The position numbers were made by a program, and so were the translations under genes. 64,000 bases of DNA from Pagrus major. Taxonomy: Eukaryota; Chordata; Actinopteri; Spariformes; Sparidae. Numbering within the stretch: position 1 is the stretch's first letter; every line of letters begins with the position of its first letter. The stretch lies in the NCBI RefSeq assembly GCF_040436345.1, contig NC_133223.1:5927847-5991846 (forward strand). The letters run 5' to 3'. Of this stretch, positions 11,440-23,792 are shown in pieces. The notes below the pieces were generated by a model. It made no database searches and had not been told where the DNA came from. It saw nothing but the letters and a program-made list of their open reading frames with translations.

Positions 11440-13136
11440 AGAGCAATAGATCCATCCATCCATCCATCCATTATCTGCCGCTTATCCGGGGCCGGGTCGC
11501 GGGGGCAGCTGCCTGAGCAGGGATACCCAGACTTCCCTCTCCCCGGACACTTCCTCCAGCTCCTCCTGGGGATCCCAAGGCGTTCCCAGGTCAGCCGGGT
11601 GACATAGTCACTCCAGCGTGTCCTGGGTCTTCCTCGGGGTCTCTTCCTCCCGGTGGGGCATGCCTGGAACACCTCGCGAGGGAGGCGTCCAAGGGGCATC
11701 CGATACAGATGCCCGAGCCACCTCAGCTGACTCCTCTCGATGTGGAGGAGCAGCGGTTCTACTCCGAGCTCCTCCCGCGTGACAGAGCTCCTCACCCTAT
11801 CTCTAAGGGAGCGCCCTGCCACCCTGCGGAGGAAACTCATTTCGGCCGCTTGTATCCGGGATCTTATTCTTTCGGTCATGACCCAAAGTTCATGACCATA
11901 GGTGAGGGTAGGAACGTAGACTGACCGGTAAATCGAGAGCTTCGCCTTTCGGCTCAGCTCTCTCTTCACCACGACAGACCGATACAACGAGCGCATTACT
12001 GCGGCCGCCGCACCGATCCACCTGTCAATCTCACGCTCCATCCTTCCCTCACTCGTGAACAAGACCCCGAGATACTTAAACTCCTCCACTTGAGGCAGGA
12101 ACTCTCCCCCAACCTGGAGGGAACAAGCCACCTTTTTCCGGTCGAGAACCATGGCCTCAGACTTGGAGGTGCTGATTCTCATCCCAACTGCTTCACACTC
12201 GGCTGCAAACCGCCCCAGAACATGCTGGAGGTCCCGGCTCGAAGGAGCCAACAAGACAACATCATCCGCGAAAAGCAGGGATGAAATCCGGTGGCTCCCG
12301 AACCAGATCCCCTCCGGCCCATGACTGCGCCTAGAAATTCTGTCCATAAAAATAATGAACAGAACCGGTGACAAAGGGCAGCCCTGCCGGAGTCCAACAT
12401 GCACTGGAAACAGGTCTGACTTACTGCCGGCAATGCGAACCAAGCTCCTGCTCCGGTCGTACAGGGACCGTACAGCCCTTAGTAGAGGGCCCTCGACCCC
12501 GTACTCCCGAAGCACCCCCCACAGAGTGCCACGAGGGACATGGTCGAATGCCTTCTCCAAGTCCACAAAACACATGTGGACTGGTTGGGCAAACTCCCAT
12601 GAACCCTCCAGCACCCTGCTGAGGGTATAGAGCTGGTCCAGTGTTCCACGGCCAGGACGAAAACCGCATTGTTCCTCCTGAATCCGAGGTTCGACTATCG
12701 GCCGAATTCTCCTCTCCAGTACCCTGGAATAGACTTTACCAGGGAGGCTGAGGAGTGTGATCCCCCGGTAGTTGGAACACACCCTCCGGTCCCCCTTTTT
12801 GAATAGAGGGACCACCACCCCGGTCTGCCAGTCCAGAGGCACTGTCCCCGACTGCCACGCGATGTTGCAGAGACGTGTCAGCCAAGACAGCCCCACAACA
12901 TCCAAAGACTTGAGGTACTCAGGGCGGATCTCATCCACCCCCGGTGCTTTGCCACCGGGCAGCTTCCGGACTACCTCGGTGACTTCGGCTTGGGTGATGA
13001 ATGGATCAACCTCCGAGTCCCCAGCCTCTGCTTCCTCTATGGAAGACGTGTCAGTGGGATTGAGGAGATCCTCGAAGTACTCCTTCCACCGCCCGACGAT
13101 ATCCCCAGTCGAGGTCAACAGCTCCCCGCCTCCACC
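11379..13136 (-). pseudogene. Rex3 reverse transcriptase, long open frame without endonuclease
   Basis: This is an open frame of about 580 codons encoding an RTE-type reverse transcriptase. Seen in order: GGKAPGVDEIRPEYLKS, NYRGITLLSLPGKVYSRVLE, EEQCGFRPGRGTLDQ, FVDLEKAFDHVPR, GLRQGCPLSPVLF, the catalytic FADDVVLL box, FKYLGVLF and the C-terminal LRWLGHLYRMP region. It is open from a TAG just upstream of the HPANTVYGGGGE segment (about 13160), without the apurinic endonuclease that should precede it. The last about 25 codons run through the ATCC tail and the target site into flanking DNA, so the reading frame stops at 11379 outside the element. It is probably inactive because the endonuclease is lost. 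Confidence 0.85.
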
Positions 13137-13499
13137 GTAAACAGTGTTGGCGGGGTGCTGCTGGTGGGCCTACTGGAGGGCGGGCCCACGTCGCTCCTTC
13201 GGGCTGTGCCCGGCCGGGTCCCGTGGGCAAAGACCCGGCCACCAGGCGCTCGCCTGCGAGCCCCAACCCCGGGCCTGGCTCCAGGGTGGGGCCCCGGTGA
13301 CGCCATTCCGGGCGACGTACACTTCCTTGATGTATTCTTAATCATAGGGGGCTGGAACCGCTCTTAGTCTGACCTGTCACCTAGGACCTGTCTGCCTTGG
13401 GAGACCCTACCAGGGGCATTAAGCCCCGGACAACATAGCTCCTAGGATCATTCAGGTACTCAAACCCCTCCACCACGGTAAGGTGTCGGTTCAAGGAGG
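11451..13499 (-). mobile_element. Rex3 (RTE-clade) LINE, internally deleted
   Basis: The element is flanked by a 12-bp duplication AGAGCAATAGAT (11440-11451 and 13500-13511). Its 3' tail, at the low-coordinate end, is an ATCC microsatellite (11451-11470), as in Rex3. The sites of the widely used Rex3 PCR primers, as I recall them, are present at about 12366 and 12808. The 5' part (about 13140-13499) is the GC-rich Rex3 leader. The endonuclease domain that should lie between leader and reverse transcriptase is missing, so the copy arrived deleted or was deleted later. Confidence 0.9.
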
Positions 13500-13511
13500 A
13501 GAGCAATAGAT

Positions 13512-14490
13512 TTAAGGCAAAAAAAAAAAATATTGTGTGCATCACAGGAAGCAGAGTTAGCCTCAAGTACGACCCTGCACTATTGCAGAGCATGTTCATG
13601 TACACAGTACTTACAGGCTTACAAAATGACAACATTAAAACTGTATCCTCGTGTTAGCAAAGAGACAGATTTTGGGGGACCCAACCACCCAGTGAAGCCC
13701 TTAGCTAACCTCCCAGCTAAACACCCAGTCGACTCGTCAGCCCACCACCCATTGTATGTTCGCTCACCTGTTTGTAACCTTTAAGAAGGTACAGAGTACA
13801 CAGGGGCTTCAATGAAGAGGCCGCAACAGCCAGTGTGGGTCATACATGCCATTTATTTTATTATAACTAAAACTCTAAGAACACAGGCAAGAAGAGACAA
13901 GAGGACAGACAGTCATACTACGGCTGGGACACCAACCACTCACTGCTAGGACACTGGTGAATGGAGGACCTCGCCAGCCGCAGCACTAGAAACAATGTTA
14001 AAACTCTAAAACAATTCAAATCCTATATTAAACAATAAAAACAATAGAATCAATAAAGCTAAAATATAAATAATACTAAACTAAAATAAACGGCAGTCAG
14101 TGCTTTGCCTAAAAACAAACAAAAGCACTGTTAGTTTACTTTAGGACACAAGAGGTTTAAATGCTGTATGTTTTACACACCTCTGTGCTGGCAGTCAAGT
14201 CAGTCCTAAAAGCAAGTTTAGCAGACCCACAATTAAAATCATTAAACTACAAATACCTCAGGGTGCAAGCACTCCTACCATACCCTAACAATTAAAATGC
14301 TAACATGAGTATAAAACAATGTTAAAAGTCCATCCTACCAGAGCCACAGGGAATCAAACAGTCACAGCCCTGGTGTGCACACAAAGGATATGAAGAGTGA
14401 CTGCTGCAGTCACACCTGCTGCCAATCAGTCCCTCCTCCAATTCCTGTCGCTTGATTGGTCTCTAGCCTCTGCCTCTGCTCTTTGAGTCC
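13512..14490. other. No gene seen
   Basis: This is non-coding sequence with A-rich patches (13990-14150). It could contain the left LTR of the Ty3/gypsy relic that follows, but I cannot define ends. Confidence 0.4.
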
Positions 14491-14499
14491 TAGTGATCT

Positions 14500-15825
14500 C
14501 CTGCTACATGTTGATGTAAACAACATTCAAGCCCAGCACACAAAAGACCAGGAAAAGAGGACAGAGCTCTGGGATGCCCCCAATGATCTCAGCCACCTAG
14601 ATGAAAACCAGAGGCAGGTTGTCCGTGAGATGTTGAGGGAAGGTCCCCAAGCCTTTATAAGAGGGATGAAGGACTATGTGATGGATTTGATTGCTGTATA
14701 TATTATAGAGAGTTAAACTGCAAGACTCACCCTGACAGGCAGTCAACCCCCAACCCCCTGATAATAGGCCTGACACCCAGGGGCCTGCATGAATGGGCCA
14801 GGATTCCATTTGGACCTATAAATGCTCCAGTGGCCTTTCAACACTGGACGACACCCTTGTATTCAGCAAAACATTTGAAAACCATGTTGATGATGTAAAG
14901 AAAGTATTGCAGAGACTGAGGCAGTATGGAATCAAACTAAAATCAAGCAAATGTGAGTTATTCAAAACCTAAATATGCTACCTTGGGAGAATAGCATCAG
15001 CAGAAGGAAACAAAATGGACTGCACTGACCCTCCTGAAAGAAAAAAAAACAAACAGTTTGTGAGTTGAGACTATTAAGTAACTATTAAGCTACTATCGCT
15101 AATACATAAAGGACTTTTCTTGCATTGCCAGCCCCCTTTATGAGCTCACGAAGGCACCTGTTCGCAAAGCTCACAGCCACCAGGAAGTAAGTCACACAAA
15201 GCAGGAAATTGAAAAGTGCTACCATCTCACACAAAGATTAAGTGGACTGACTCACACCAACAGATTATTGAGCAACTTATAGACTGTCTAATTCAACCCC
15301 CTGGCCTGTTATTCCCAGATTTTCCCCAGCCGTTTTTGTCCTTCATACAGACGCTTTTAACAAGGGGCTAAGAGCTGGGCTGCATCAGTAACAAAGTGAA
15401 AAGCGTACAGAAAAAAACACCTTCACTTTGAAGTGGAATTCCTTGCTCTCAAGTGGGAAAATACAGAAAGATTCCATGACTATTTGTATTATGCCCCCTT
15501 TTTTTTTTTTACAGTTAACAGTGACAACATCCCCTTAACTTACATGCTGTCCACTGCTAAGTTTAACGCCATGGGTAGGACATGGGTAGCAGAAATAGCC
15601 GACTTTAATTTTATGATAAAATACAGCCCTGGCAAAGACTACATAGAAACTGATAGTTTGTCTAGAATGCCAGTTGACATTGAGAAGATGATGGGTGTGT
15701 GCATGGAGGATATGTCTTATGATGCAGTGGGAACGACTGCCCAGGCAGTGGAAACACAGCCAGAGTCAAATGCCTCATGGTCTATGGCCATATCTGTTAA
15801 AAGTCTGCTTGATGCCTCAGTCACA
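14500..15825 (+). pseudogene. Ty3/gypsy-type pol relic
   Basis: Fragments of a pol gene lie in order on the plus strand. An N-terminal linker is at 14510-14716 (DLSHLDENQRQVVREMLREG). A reverse transcriptase piece keeps [18 protein letters not shown] at about 14845-14965, with the start of the YxDD box lost at a deletion and a stop in frame. An RNase H and connection region is at 15330-15800: DNIPLTYMLSTAKFNAMGRT, WVAEIADFNFMIKYSPGKD and DSLSRMP. Stops, frameshifts and deletions separate the parts. A T-run at 15499-15510 may have grown after insertion. Integrase is not visible. This type of pol copies RNA into DNA for insertion. The copy is dead. Confidence 0.8.
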
Positions 15826-17092
15826 TATATGAATACAATTTTCTTTGTCATAATTTTGCTTTTATAAAATAATGTACAAATAAGACAAGACAAGATTACA
15901 TTTAATAAAATGGAGGGAGGAGAAGAAAAATGTATGACAACACAAATTATGCAGATATCAAATTTGCCATGCCATGTGTTGTATAGCCAGGTCTTAAATA
16001 TGAGCATTTTCAGCCACTCCTGGTGCTTCTGGCTTCAATATGAGGTGGCCAATGTTGATATTGTGGCGGACTGCCACAAATAAATTAATGCGTAGAAAAC
16101 ACTGGAGCATGCACCTCTCCTTCTCCCTTTGCAGATGTCCCTGCCAGCAGGTTTGCCTGAGATTGACATGTGAGTGGTTCTGCTTGCCTTGCACTATAAC
16201 TCAAATAACCTCCAACGGTCTGAGTATTTGTCACACAGTAGTGTGAGGTTCTTAATAAAACCAGCAAACTCCACTGTTAAGAAAGAGGCACCGAGCAAGT
16301 TTAAATAATTCATTAAAACTGTTATAACACCAATTAAAATTGTAAGAAACACTTAAAATGATGCATAAAATGAGGGTACTATAGTCCAATATTCAAGGGC
16401 AGTGTTCAGTTCAACAAGAAAAGGGGGGATTGGAGGTACTCAAGTCTTAAGGGGGAAGGGGGGGAACGCAGAGACTCCTGTGGCCGTCAATCTCTCTGTG
16501 CCGGCCCTGGTGCTCCGCCAAACGTCCCTCCTCTCGCTGCCGCTATGGACAGACAAATAAAGACAACACTCTCAGTGGTGGTCACACACCAATAGCAGCT
16601 CTCACACACATAATTACTTAGTTTGGTTTGCTTTCCTTTACTTATCGTTTTGTGGGCGTTGAACCAATTTCTCCACCTCGGCTTAGGTCCTCCGCGGCGA
16701 CCCACACCCGACTCGTTCCGTCTTTTCTCTTGCTTGGCATAGCCACGTGGCGTAGCCTTCATCTCCACGAATGTGTCCGGTGAACCTATCCTTGTTCACT
16801 TCTTAAATACAGGAAACTCAACGTCTCTGCCGTCTGCCCTTGTGTCCCGATCTCTACTACTTCGTTCTCTTCTCCTGCTCACCTGTTTTCGAGCCTCATT
16901 TAACTGCAGCCAGAGATCTTATCCACCACTCCTGAGCTGGAGGCGTGGGATGCAATCAGTCCCAGCTGTTTAAAATCACTTGTCAACTTGGTCCAGTTCT
17001 AAAACAATCCTTATACATCAACAAAACACCATGCAATAAACTGGTAATTAAAAACACAACACACATGCATAAAAAAAACATGCAACATAAAA
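15826..17092. other. No gene seen; palindrome at 16061-16079
   Basis: There is a near-perfect palindrome TTGTGGC-GGACT-GCCACAA at 16061-16079, possibly a transposon end. From 16240 to 16980 there is unplaced sequence with G-runs and C/T-rich parts that may belong to an LTR. No convincing coding region was found on either strand. Confidence 0.35.
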
Positions 17093-18642
17093 GAAGACTA
17101 AGTGATCTAAGCTTACAATAAAAATTAAAACTGCAAGCAGTGATGAACGGGCCCTCGCAGTCCACGCGCGTTGGGGTATGCTGCTGTCGCTGCACAATGC
17201 TGTTGGGGCATGCTGCTGTCGGGGCTTGTTCATGCAACAACTTCCGTTGAGGAATCAAAAATGAAGGCATTGAAGCCGTTCTTTCGTCATTAGCAATAAA
17301 AGCGCCATCTATTGGCCGATTTGCACCAAATTTTGCAGAAACCCTCACCGGGCCATGGAACGCAACTGGCAAAAGTTTTGTGTTAATGGGACTGCATTTG
17401 GTCAAGATATGCAAGACTGTCTGTTTGACCACAATGTGCAGGAAATTGTTGTTTTATATTTTGGGCGTTCTGTGGACTATTACAATTCTTTTAATAACTT
17501 TCTGTCAGGAGGGTCCACAGATGCTGTGTGCAAAGTTTGGTGTAAATCGGAGAAATGGCCTGGGAGGAGTTCGAAAAAGTAGGTTTGCGACATTCCGGGA
17601 ATTTGCAAATGGAAATTTAGCGTGAAAGTGGGCGTGGCCTACATCACACAATTCAGCTGTATGCAGGGAAAACGTAGATATAAGGTTTAACATCGTGCTC
17701 CATTTTATGTGGCAGTTATTAGCCGAAAACGGTTTTGTGTTGATAATAGCGCCACCTGCTGGTCATATTTAGTGTGTGAGTTACAGGGGCCAGTCTATAC
17801 CACCCCTATCAATTTCATATCCATAAGTGTTATGGTGTGGGCACAGTGCCAAATATGAAATTAAACTGGCACCAGAGCGCCACCTACTGTCAGATTGGGA
17901 ACATGTTTGTCAGCTATCCTCAAGAGGGCATTGGCAATGAGTGTACCAAGTTTTGTGTTAATCCAAGCAACCGATGTGGAGATATAAAATACTTCAATTT
18001 AAAGAGCGCCACCTAGTGGTCATCGGCCAAAATTTGCACAGAGCCTTAGGGGCTCACGTGGAAGTAGTATCCTGAGTTTCATGTCATTTGGACACACCAT
18101 TGTGGAGATATGCAACACTTCCTGTTTTGACCCTAATCTACAGGAAGTTGTTATTTAATAACTTGAGTATTCTTTGGCATATCAAAATTCTTTTAATAAC
18201 TTTTTGTCAGAAGGGTCCACAGATGCTGTGTGCAAAGTTTGGTGCAAATTGGTGAAATTGCCTGGGAGGAGTTCGAAAAAGTAGGTTTGCAACATTTTGC
18301 AAATTTGTGAAAAAAAACGCCGGGTGAAAATGGGCGTGGCCTGTATCAGGAGATTCAGCACAATTAACTGAACACGTGGATATAAGGTTTTTGAATGTGC
18401 AACAAAGTATGTGGGAGTTATTAGCCAAAACGCACTTTCCTTGATTATAGCGCCACCTAGTGGTGAAAATTCACAATGACAACAGATTATAAAATTTTTC
18501 GCCAGGTCTGATCTATATTCCAAGTTTGGTGAGTTTTGGGGTATGTTCAGACAGTGAAAAATGCGATCATTTGGGACAAAGAAAAATAATAATCACTACA
18601 AAAACAATAGGGACCTCGCAGGTTTCCTACTCGGGCCCTAAC
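17093..18642. repeat. Non-coding interspersed repeat with internal duplication
   Basis: It begins near GCAGTGATGAACGGGCCC (about 17138) and ends near TCGGGCCCTAA (18642), a pattern I recall from many fish genomes, though the class is unclear to me. Two related halves start at about 17300 and 18004. Both contain AGGGTCCACAGATGCTGTG, GGGAGGAGTTCGAAAAAGTA, a GGGCGTGGCCT motif and end in an AGCGCCACCT box. The AGCGCCACCT-type box recurs at about 17302, 17749, 17877, 18005 and 18450. No protein is encoded. Confidence 0.7.
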
Positions 18643-18649
18643 AAGATCT

Positions 18650-20060
18650 CACTCTGACATATGCTACCCTTGTAAATTTTGCTTGTGCCCCCTGAAGGGT
18701 CCTCACTACCGTGTGTGGCAGGCCTGTTTCTGGGAGGTGTGTCCTTTCAGGGCCCAAGCCCAAAGCTGAAAGCCCTGAGGAAAACGGTGAAACAGAGCCC
18801 CTTGAGCCTGTGAAAGTAGATCCTTCCGGACCGAGAGCTCCCATGGCATCCCACATATCAATGGTGGGAGGCAGCAGAACCAGACCATGTGAGGCCAGTT
18901 CAGGGCTACCAGGACTAACTGCACTATCTCAATCTGAATCCTGTGCAAGAGTGGAAGAAGGAGACTGAAAGGGGGAAACACATACAGAAGGCCTTGGGGC
19001 CAACGATGGGCCAAGGCGTCTGTTCTGAGGGGCAGGTGATCTCACCCCCGGGAGAAGGACAGGGAGCAATGCTTTTTTTTAAGGTTGACTCCCTAGTGGT
19101 AAAAAGATCTGAGCCACTGTCCCAAAGCTCAAAAGATCTCTGCCACCACATCGGGTGGATCCATTCTCTTGGGCTCTGCCCCCTGTGGATGCTGCCTGAC
19201 TCTCCAGTCTAGGCACCTGTACTGCTTTGAGGAACAGAAGGCGTGGAGATACCCCAGCCCCCAGCCTGTGTACCAGTCTGCAGAGGGGAGGGGGGCCAAG
19301 GCCTCCCAGGCTGTTGATATAAAATGCTGCAAAAGCACTGTCTGTCCCTAGCAACTCATGGTGACCTTGCACATGCAGCAAGAAACTTCTGCAGGGTGAG
19401 ATTGGCTGCCCTCAAATCCAGCCTGTTGATATGCTGGGAAGCCCATCTGTTGCTCCAGTGGGCTATGCCAATTCGTTTGCCCTCGTGCACTGCACCCATG
19501 CTTACCAGGGACACATTGGACGTCAGAAGTTAGCGATGGGTCACCGGACGCAGCCTGCTCCTCCTGGCAAGATTGCTTGGGCGTCTCCACCAGTGGTACA
19601 CCACATGTTACCAATGGCTCTGGCCTTCAACCACTTCTGTGGTCAATGCTGCTATAGCCTGATCCACCAGGGGTAACTGACCACAGCAAATGCTCTCCCA
19701 GTGTCTAGTGGCAGCCCTTTCTAGCAACCTGCCCTTACAGGAGAGATGGATGACCTGGGAGGGATTCTCAAGGTGTCTATGAACTTGCCTCTCAAAGTGA
19801 GGGAAGAAGGAACAGAAAATGGGGCTGTCATAGCCTCCCCAATCTAATCAAAGATGGAGGGGGCAAAATGAGTCTTTGTTGGGGGGTGGATGCCAAGGGT
19901 CTTAGAAGCCCTTTCTACCAGAAACCTAGTGAGGTGGCCCAGTTGTTTGGTGTGGTCACCTATTTCCTCCTCTGGATCTGCCTGTGGCTGACCAGAGGGG
20001 AGGCCTTCCTCCACTGTCTCTGGGAACAATGATTCAACATCTACTTCTTCCTCCTCCTCC
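18650..20060 (-). pseudogene. DIRS-type retrotransposon pol relic
   Basis: Read on the minus strand, shifting frames give DIRS-like reverse transcriptase/RNase H sequence. At about 19560-19380 it resembles GAVHEG...HIN.L.LRA..L.L..FL. At 19381-19079 it resembles VQGHHELLGTDSAFAAFYIN, matching the DIRS block around the RNase H TDN box. At 19170-18700 it matches the DLFTTRE and LLYVFPPFSLL blocks and ends RKDLLSQAQGALFH...LWAWALKGH. At least three frameshifts exist. No tyrosine recombinase was found. DIRS elements use such a recombinase instead of a DDE integrase. Upstream (19700-20060) may be Gag or linker. The class assignment rests on remembered motifs. Confidence 0.7.
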
Positions 20061-21964
20061 TCTCCTATGTCTGTGGGCAGGAGGCACGCAAGATGGACCG
20101 AGGGTGGGGCCTGACCAACATTGCTAGCTCAGCTCCTTTAGCTCCAAACTCTTGGGGCTCTTTGTTGAGGTACTGGAATGGAAACAACAGGAGTTGTTCC
20201 TTTAAAGAGGCACTTTGTCTTCCTGGTATGACTTAGCTGGCATGATAAAGCAATTTATACAGGTGGCAGGGTCCTCACGGACTATTATGGCATGACCGTG
20301 GCTTTCCTCTTTTTCCCCCCAAGACACACATTTATCATGCCATTTCCATCTTCATTTTTTCCGATTTTGGGAGAGAGTGACTGGGGAAGACATGCAGCAA
20401 AGAGCCACCACATGGTTTTTCATCTTGGGCCAATGGCAAGGACATAGTCCCTGCCTGAACAACACAGGCACAGACATGCAATACATCCATGCTGCACTCC
20501 TATTCTTGAAAAGGTGAGGAGACGGCGTTACCCAAAGACACGAAAGTGGGCACAGCCTTGCAGTGTGTCCATATGGTGCACTCCTATCACCCCTGGCAAA
20601 CTCAGCATGCTCTGCTGCTTCACATCAACGACATCGGATTCCACAAGAGCTACACCAGGCGCATCAGTGGGCCCACCATGCAACAGCCACCAGCGTGCTT
20701 GAACTGCCAGAAAACCCTTGAAAAACCTACAACCTCTAATCACAACTGTCCTTCAGGTTGTGACTAAAGTTTGTGATTCCCTTATTTTTAGGGAATTTAT
20801 TGTTTTTCTTCATTGCATGTAATTTTAGTCTCCAAGGCACTCCAATCTGGCCAAATGTGATCAATTTACATGCATGTAAAAACTGTTCATAAAACTAATC
20901 ATAGTAAAATAACTTACTAACTAAAACAAATCATTGTGTGAGATAAATGGAATGCCAGATTCTGATTTAATCTTATAATTGGTCCTGTTGCTTTTTCTTT
21001 TTATCAGCTGACTTGCTCAAAATTGAAATAAGTCTATGTGGTAAACATGAAGGCTCTAGAAATTCTTTCACAAGCATTCCAAGCTGGTGTTTGACAGTTT
21101 TCTTGTGTTTAAGTGGATGGTTGAGTGTCATGTTTCTGTTGCGATGATTGATAGGAGATAACGCATCCACTCACATTTGCTTCAAAAATATTCCATAGCA
21201 AAATTGGTGAAACATCATTTTTTATCATCTAAAAATAAAACATTTTCATCTGAGTCAACAAAAATGTTTTCTTGTGAGCAATTAGGATCAAGCCTCCAGT
21301 TTTCTTTCTTTCCTCAAGCAGCGTCAGTGAAACAATGACAATGGGCAATGGTTAGAGAGCATAACGTTGTGTTTTTTTGGAATTATGCACTCAAGACACA
21401 AGTTTTCCATCCAGTGTATATATTGTCAACTTTAGAATGAAATGAGTACTTTCTCCCTGAATTTGAAATTCTCCACACATCAAATAATTTTGTATTGTTG
21501 ATATGTGATTTCAGGAAATTGGAAGCATTAGATGCTGCCACTTTTTTAGTAAATGATCTAAATAAGTAACCAGGACTACAATTCAATCAATTTATTACAT
21601 TTATAGTAGTAAAATGGAGGATTGCGGTAAAGATTTTCCTAAATAAATTGTGATTCATCCCAGTTTGGCCCATAAATGTCCAGTAATGTAATTGGTGTGG
21701 GTTGTATATCACCTGTAACCAAAAATATATCTCCCCTATATCCCCATACATCTGCAAGCCTAGTTTTTGTTTCACACTTTAGAATGGTGCATCTGACTTA
21801 TGCATCTGGCTGTAATTTTACCATGTTTAAAATTTTTCAAATGCATCTCTTGTAAGGAAATCGCATCAGCCTGAAGCTTTCTTAGATGATACAATGCTTT
21901 ACCTTATTTTACTGGCTCCTTAATTCTATTCACATTCCATGTGCAAAAAGTAGAATTTCCTCGT
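20061..21964. other. No gene seen
   Basis: 20061-20780 is moderately GC-rich and may be more of the DIRS relic, but no domain is readable. 20780-21960 is AT-rich non-coding sequence. I see nothing else in it. Confidence 0.4.
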
Positions 21965-22540
21965 TCCTATTCAAAGTTCAAAGTCAAAGTCGACTTTATT
22001 GTCAAAACTGCAATATGTACAAGACATACAGAGAATTGAAATTGTGTTTCCCTCTGTCCAGACAATATAAGTGAATATGTACAGAAAAAGCAGAAAATAG
22101 AAATATAAGAATATAAAATAAAATAGAAATATAGATCTAAAAATAAAAATAAAAATAAAATATGTACAGCTAAGAGACATTCGGGAATATAAAGTCCGGA
22201 GATATAAATAGTGTGGAATAGATATGTCAGTATTGGGGTTGGATATAAATATAGATATAAATATGGCAGTTTGATATAAATATGACAGTATAAAATGGTC
22301 TAAACTGGACTATGACAATGAAGTTGTAAACATTCTTACACAGTGCAAGTAGATTTTAAAGTGTTTTTTGAGTTGTAAAAGTGGCTGGTGCCATTTGGGG
22401 GGGGGGGGGGTCAACAATGTCCAGAGTTAGTGGGGGCAGCGGGCGGAGAAGGAAGGGGGGGCAGCGCTGGGAGGGAGTTCAGCATCCTGATGGCCTGGTG
22501 ATCCTGATGTCTCATACTACTGTATCTCATCAGTTGCTGC
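21965..22540 (-). mobile_element. LINE 3'-end fragment
   Basis: The segment CAAAGTCAAAGTCGACTTTA at about 21979 is the reverse complement of a common fish LINE tail that ends in short repeats. It is followed by A-rich 3' untranslated sequence and, at about 22470-22540, by a patch resembling the end of a CR1/Rex1-type pol (AGTTCAGCATCCTGATGGCC). A 14-base G-run lies at about 22397-22410. No open frame remains. Confidence 0.5.
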
Positions 22541-23792
22541 AGCCTACACAGTCTGTATTTGAATGCTTCATTTTTTGTTTTGTTTTGATGATGACATTTC
22601 GTCAGCTGCATCGACAAAAGAGGCTAAAGGCTGAAATGTTAACAAATTGGCTATGTCGTTTGATTAGTCTCAAAACCCACGTAAAAACCAGGTGTGTGCA
22701 CATCATACCAGTGCTCCGAACAAATACGGTGCTGCAATCATAGCTGGGATGAAAGCAGGTAGGAGAAACAGTGGCTGATGTCTTCCCTCCTGTCCTTAGC
22801 TATATCTCAATTCAGGGGCTGCATCCTTTCAAGGCTGCATTTGAAGACCGAATGCGTCACAGCAGCAATGTGCCATTTCAAAGGCTCTTTAAAATCTGGC
22901 TTTTTTTTCTTTCTCTTTTCTTTCCAAAAAGAGAATTATGCCCAATTATGTTGAGCCAATTTATAATTCATAATACTTACACAAAGGGAACAAGATGAAC
23001 ATTTTTAGACCGGTTTAACCCTGTTTTATTTATTTATTTATTTTTCAGATAGCTGAATATCACTTTAAAAAGTCTACTACAAATGTTCACAATGGTTACA
23101 CAGCTAACCTGAATCTAATGTGGGCAGTCTTTCCGGTTCTCCCTTTATGTCCAACAAGCCCCAAAGTTCATGTCTACGAGGTCCTTGAAAAGTCTCCAGC
23201 TTGTGTAAATTGTCATACTGTAAGTTTTCATACTTTCTATTTGAATGTCCACATCTGATTGTTATTCAAGGTCAGGGGTCTGCCTATAACAAAGAAGCTA
23301 ACACTGAATCAAAGAATTAATGTCACATTTCTCAAAATTTCATGTCTTTTGATATTTATAGAATCTAAAAAAATTCTGCAAGAAAAAAAACTTGAAAATT
23401 TAAAAAAAAGAAAATCATTGAATTATGGTTTAGTTTGCTGATTTTTTTCAATAGATTTTTTTTTAATTTGCCTGTGTAAAATTGAATGGGATATAGCTAT
23501 AAGGAAAAAAATTTTAAACTTTCCAATCACTCTTCGTGGCTATTTGAGTAGAGATTTCTGAGTTCATGAGGTGCACTTGAATGCACAATGACGTCCCTGA
23601 TGGTATGCAGAGGCCACACCTTTCCACAGCCTTTTTTTCTGTGGGTGATACTGTAGAGGAGGGTGGACTGAAAATGAAACGATAGCTGTAGTTGAGGGAA
23701 AAAAGGGGGTGAGGGGGAGAAGAGATAAATCAGTTGTTTGACAGAACATACAGCCAGAGGTCAGCAGCCTCTCCTCTCATCCTTTTTCTTCA
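22541..23792. other. Upstream flank of TAAR-B
   Basis: This is AT-rich non-coding DNA with homopolymer A and T runs and a TTTA repeat at 23025-23042. I see no gene. The TAAR-B promoter should lie at its right end, but no clear TATA box is visible. Confidence 0.4.
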
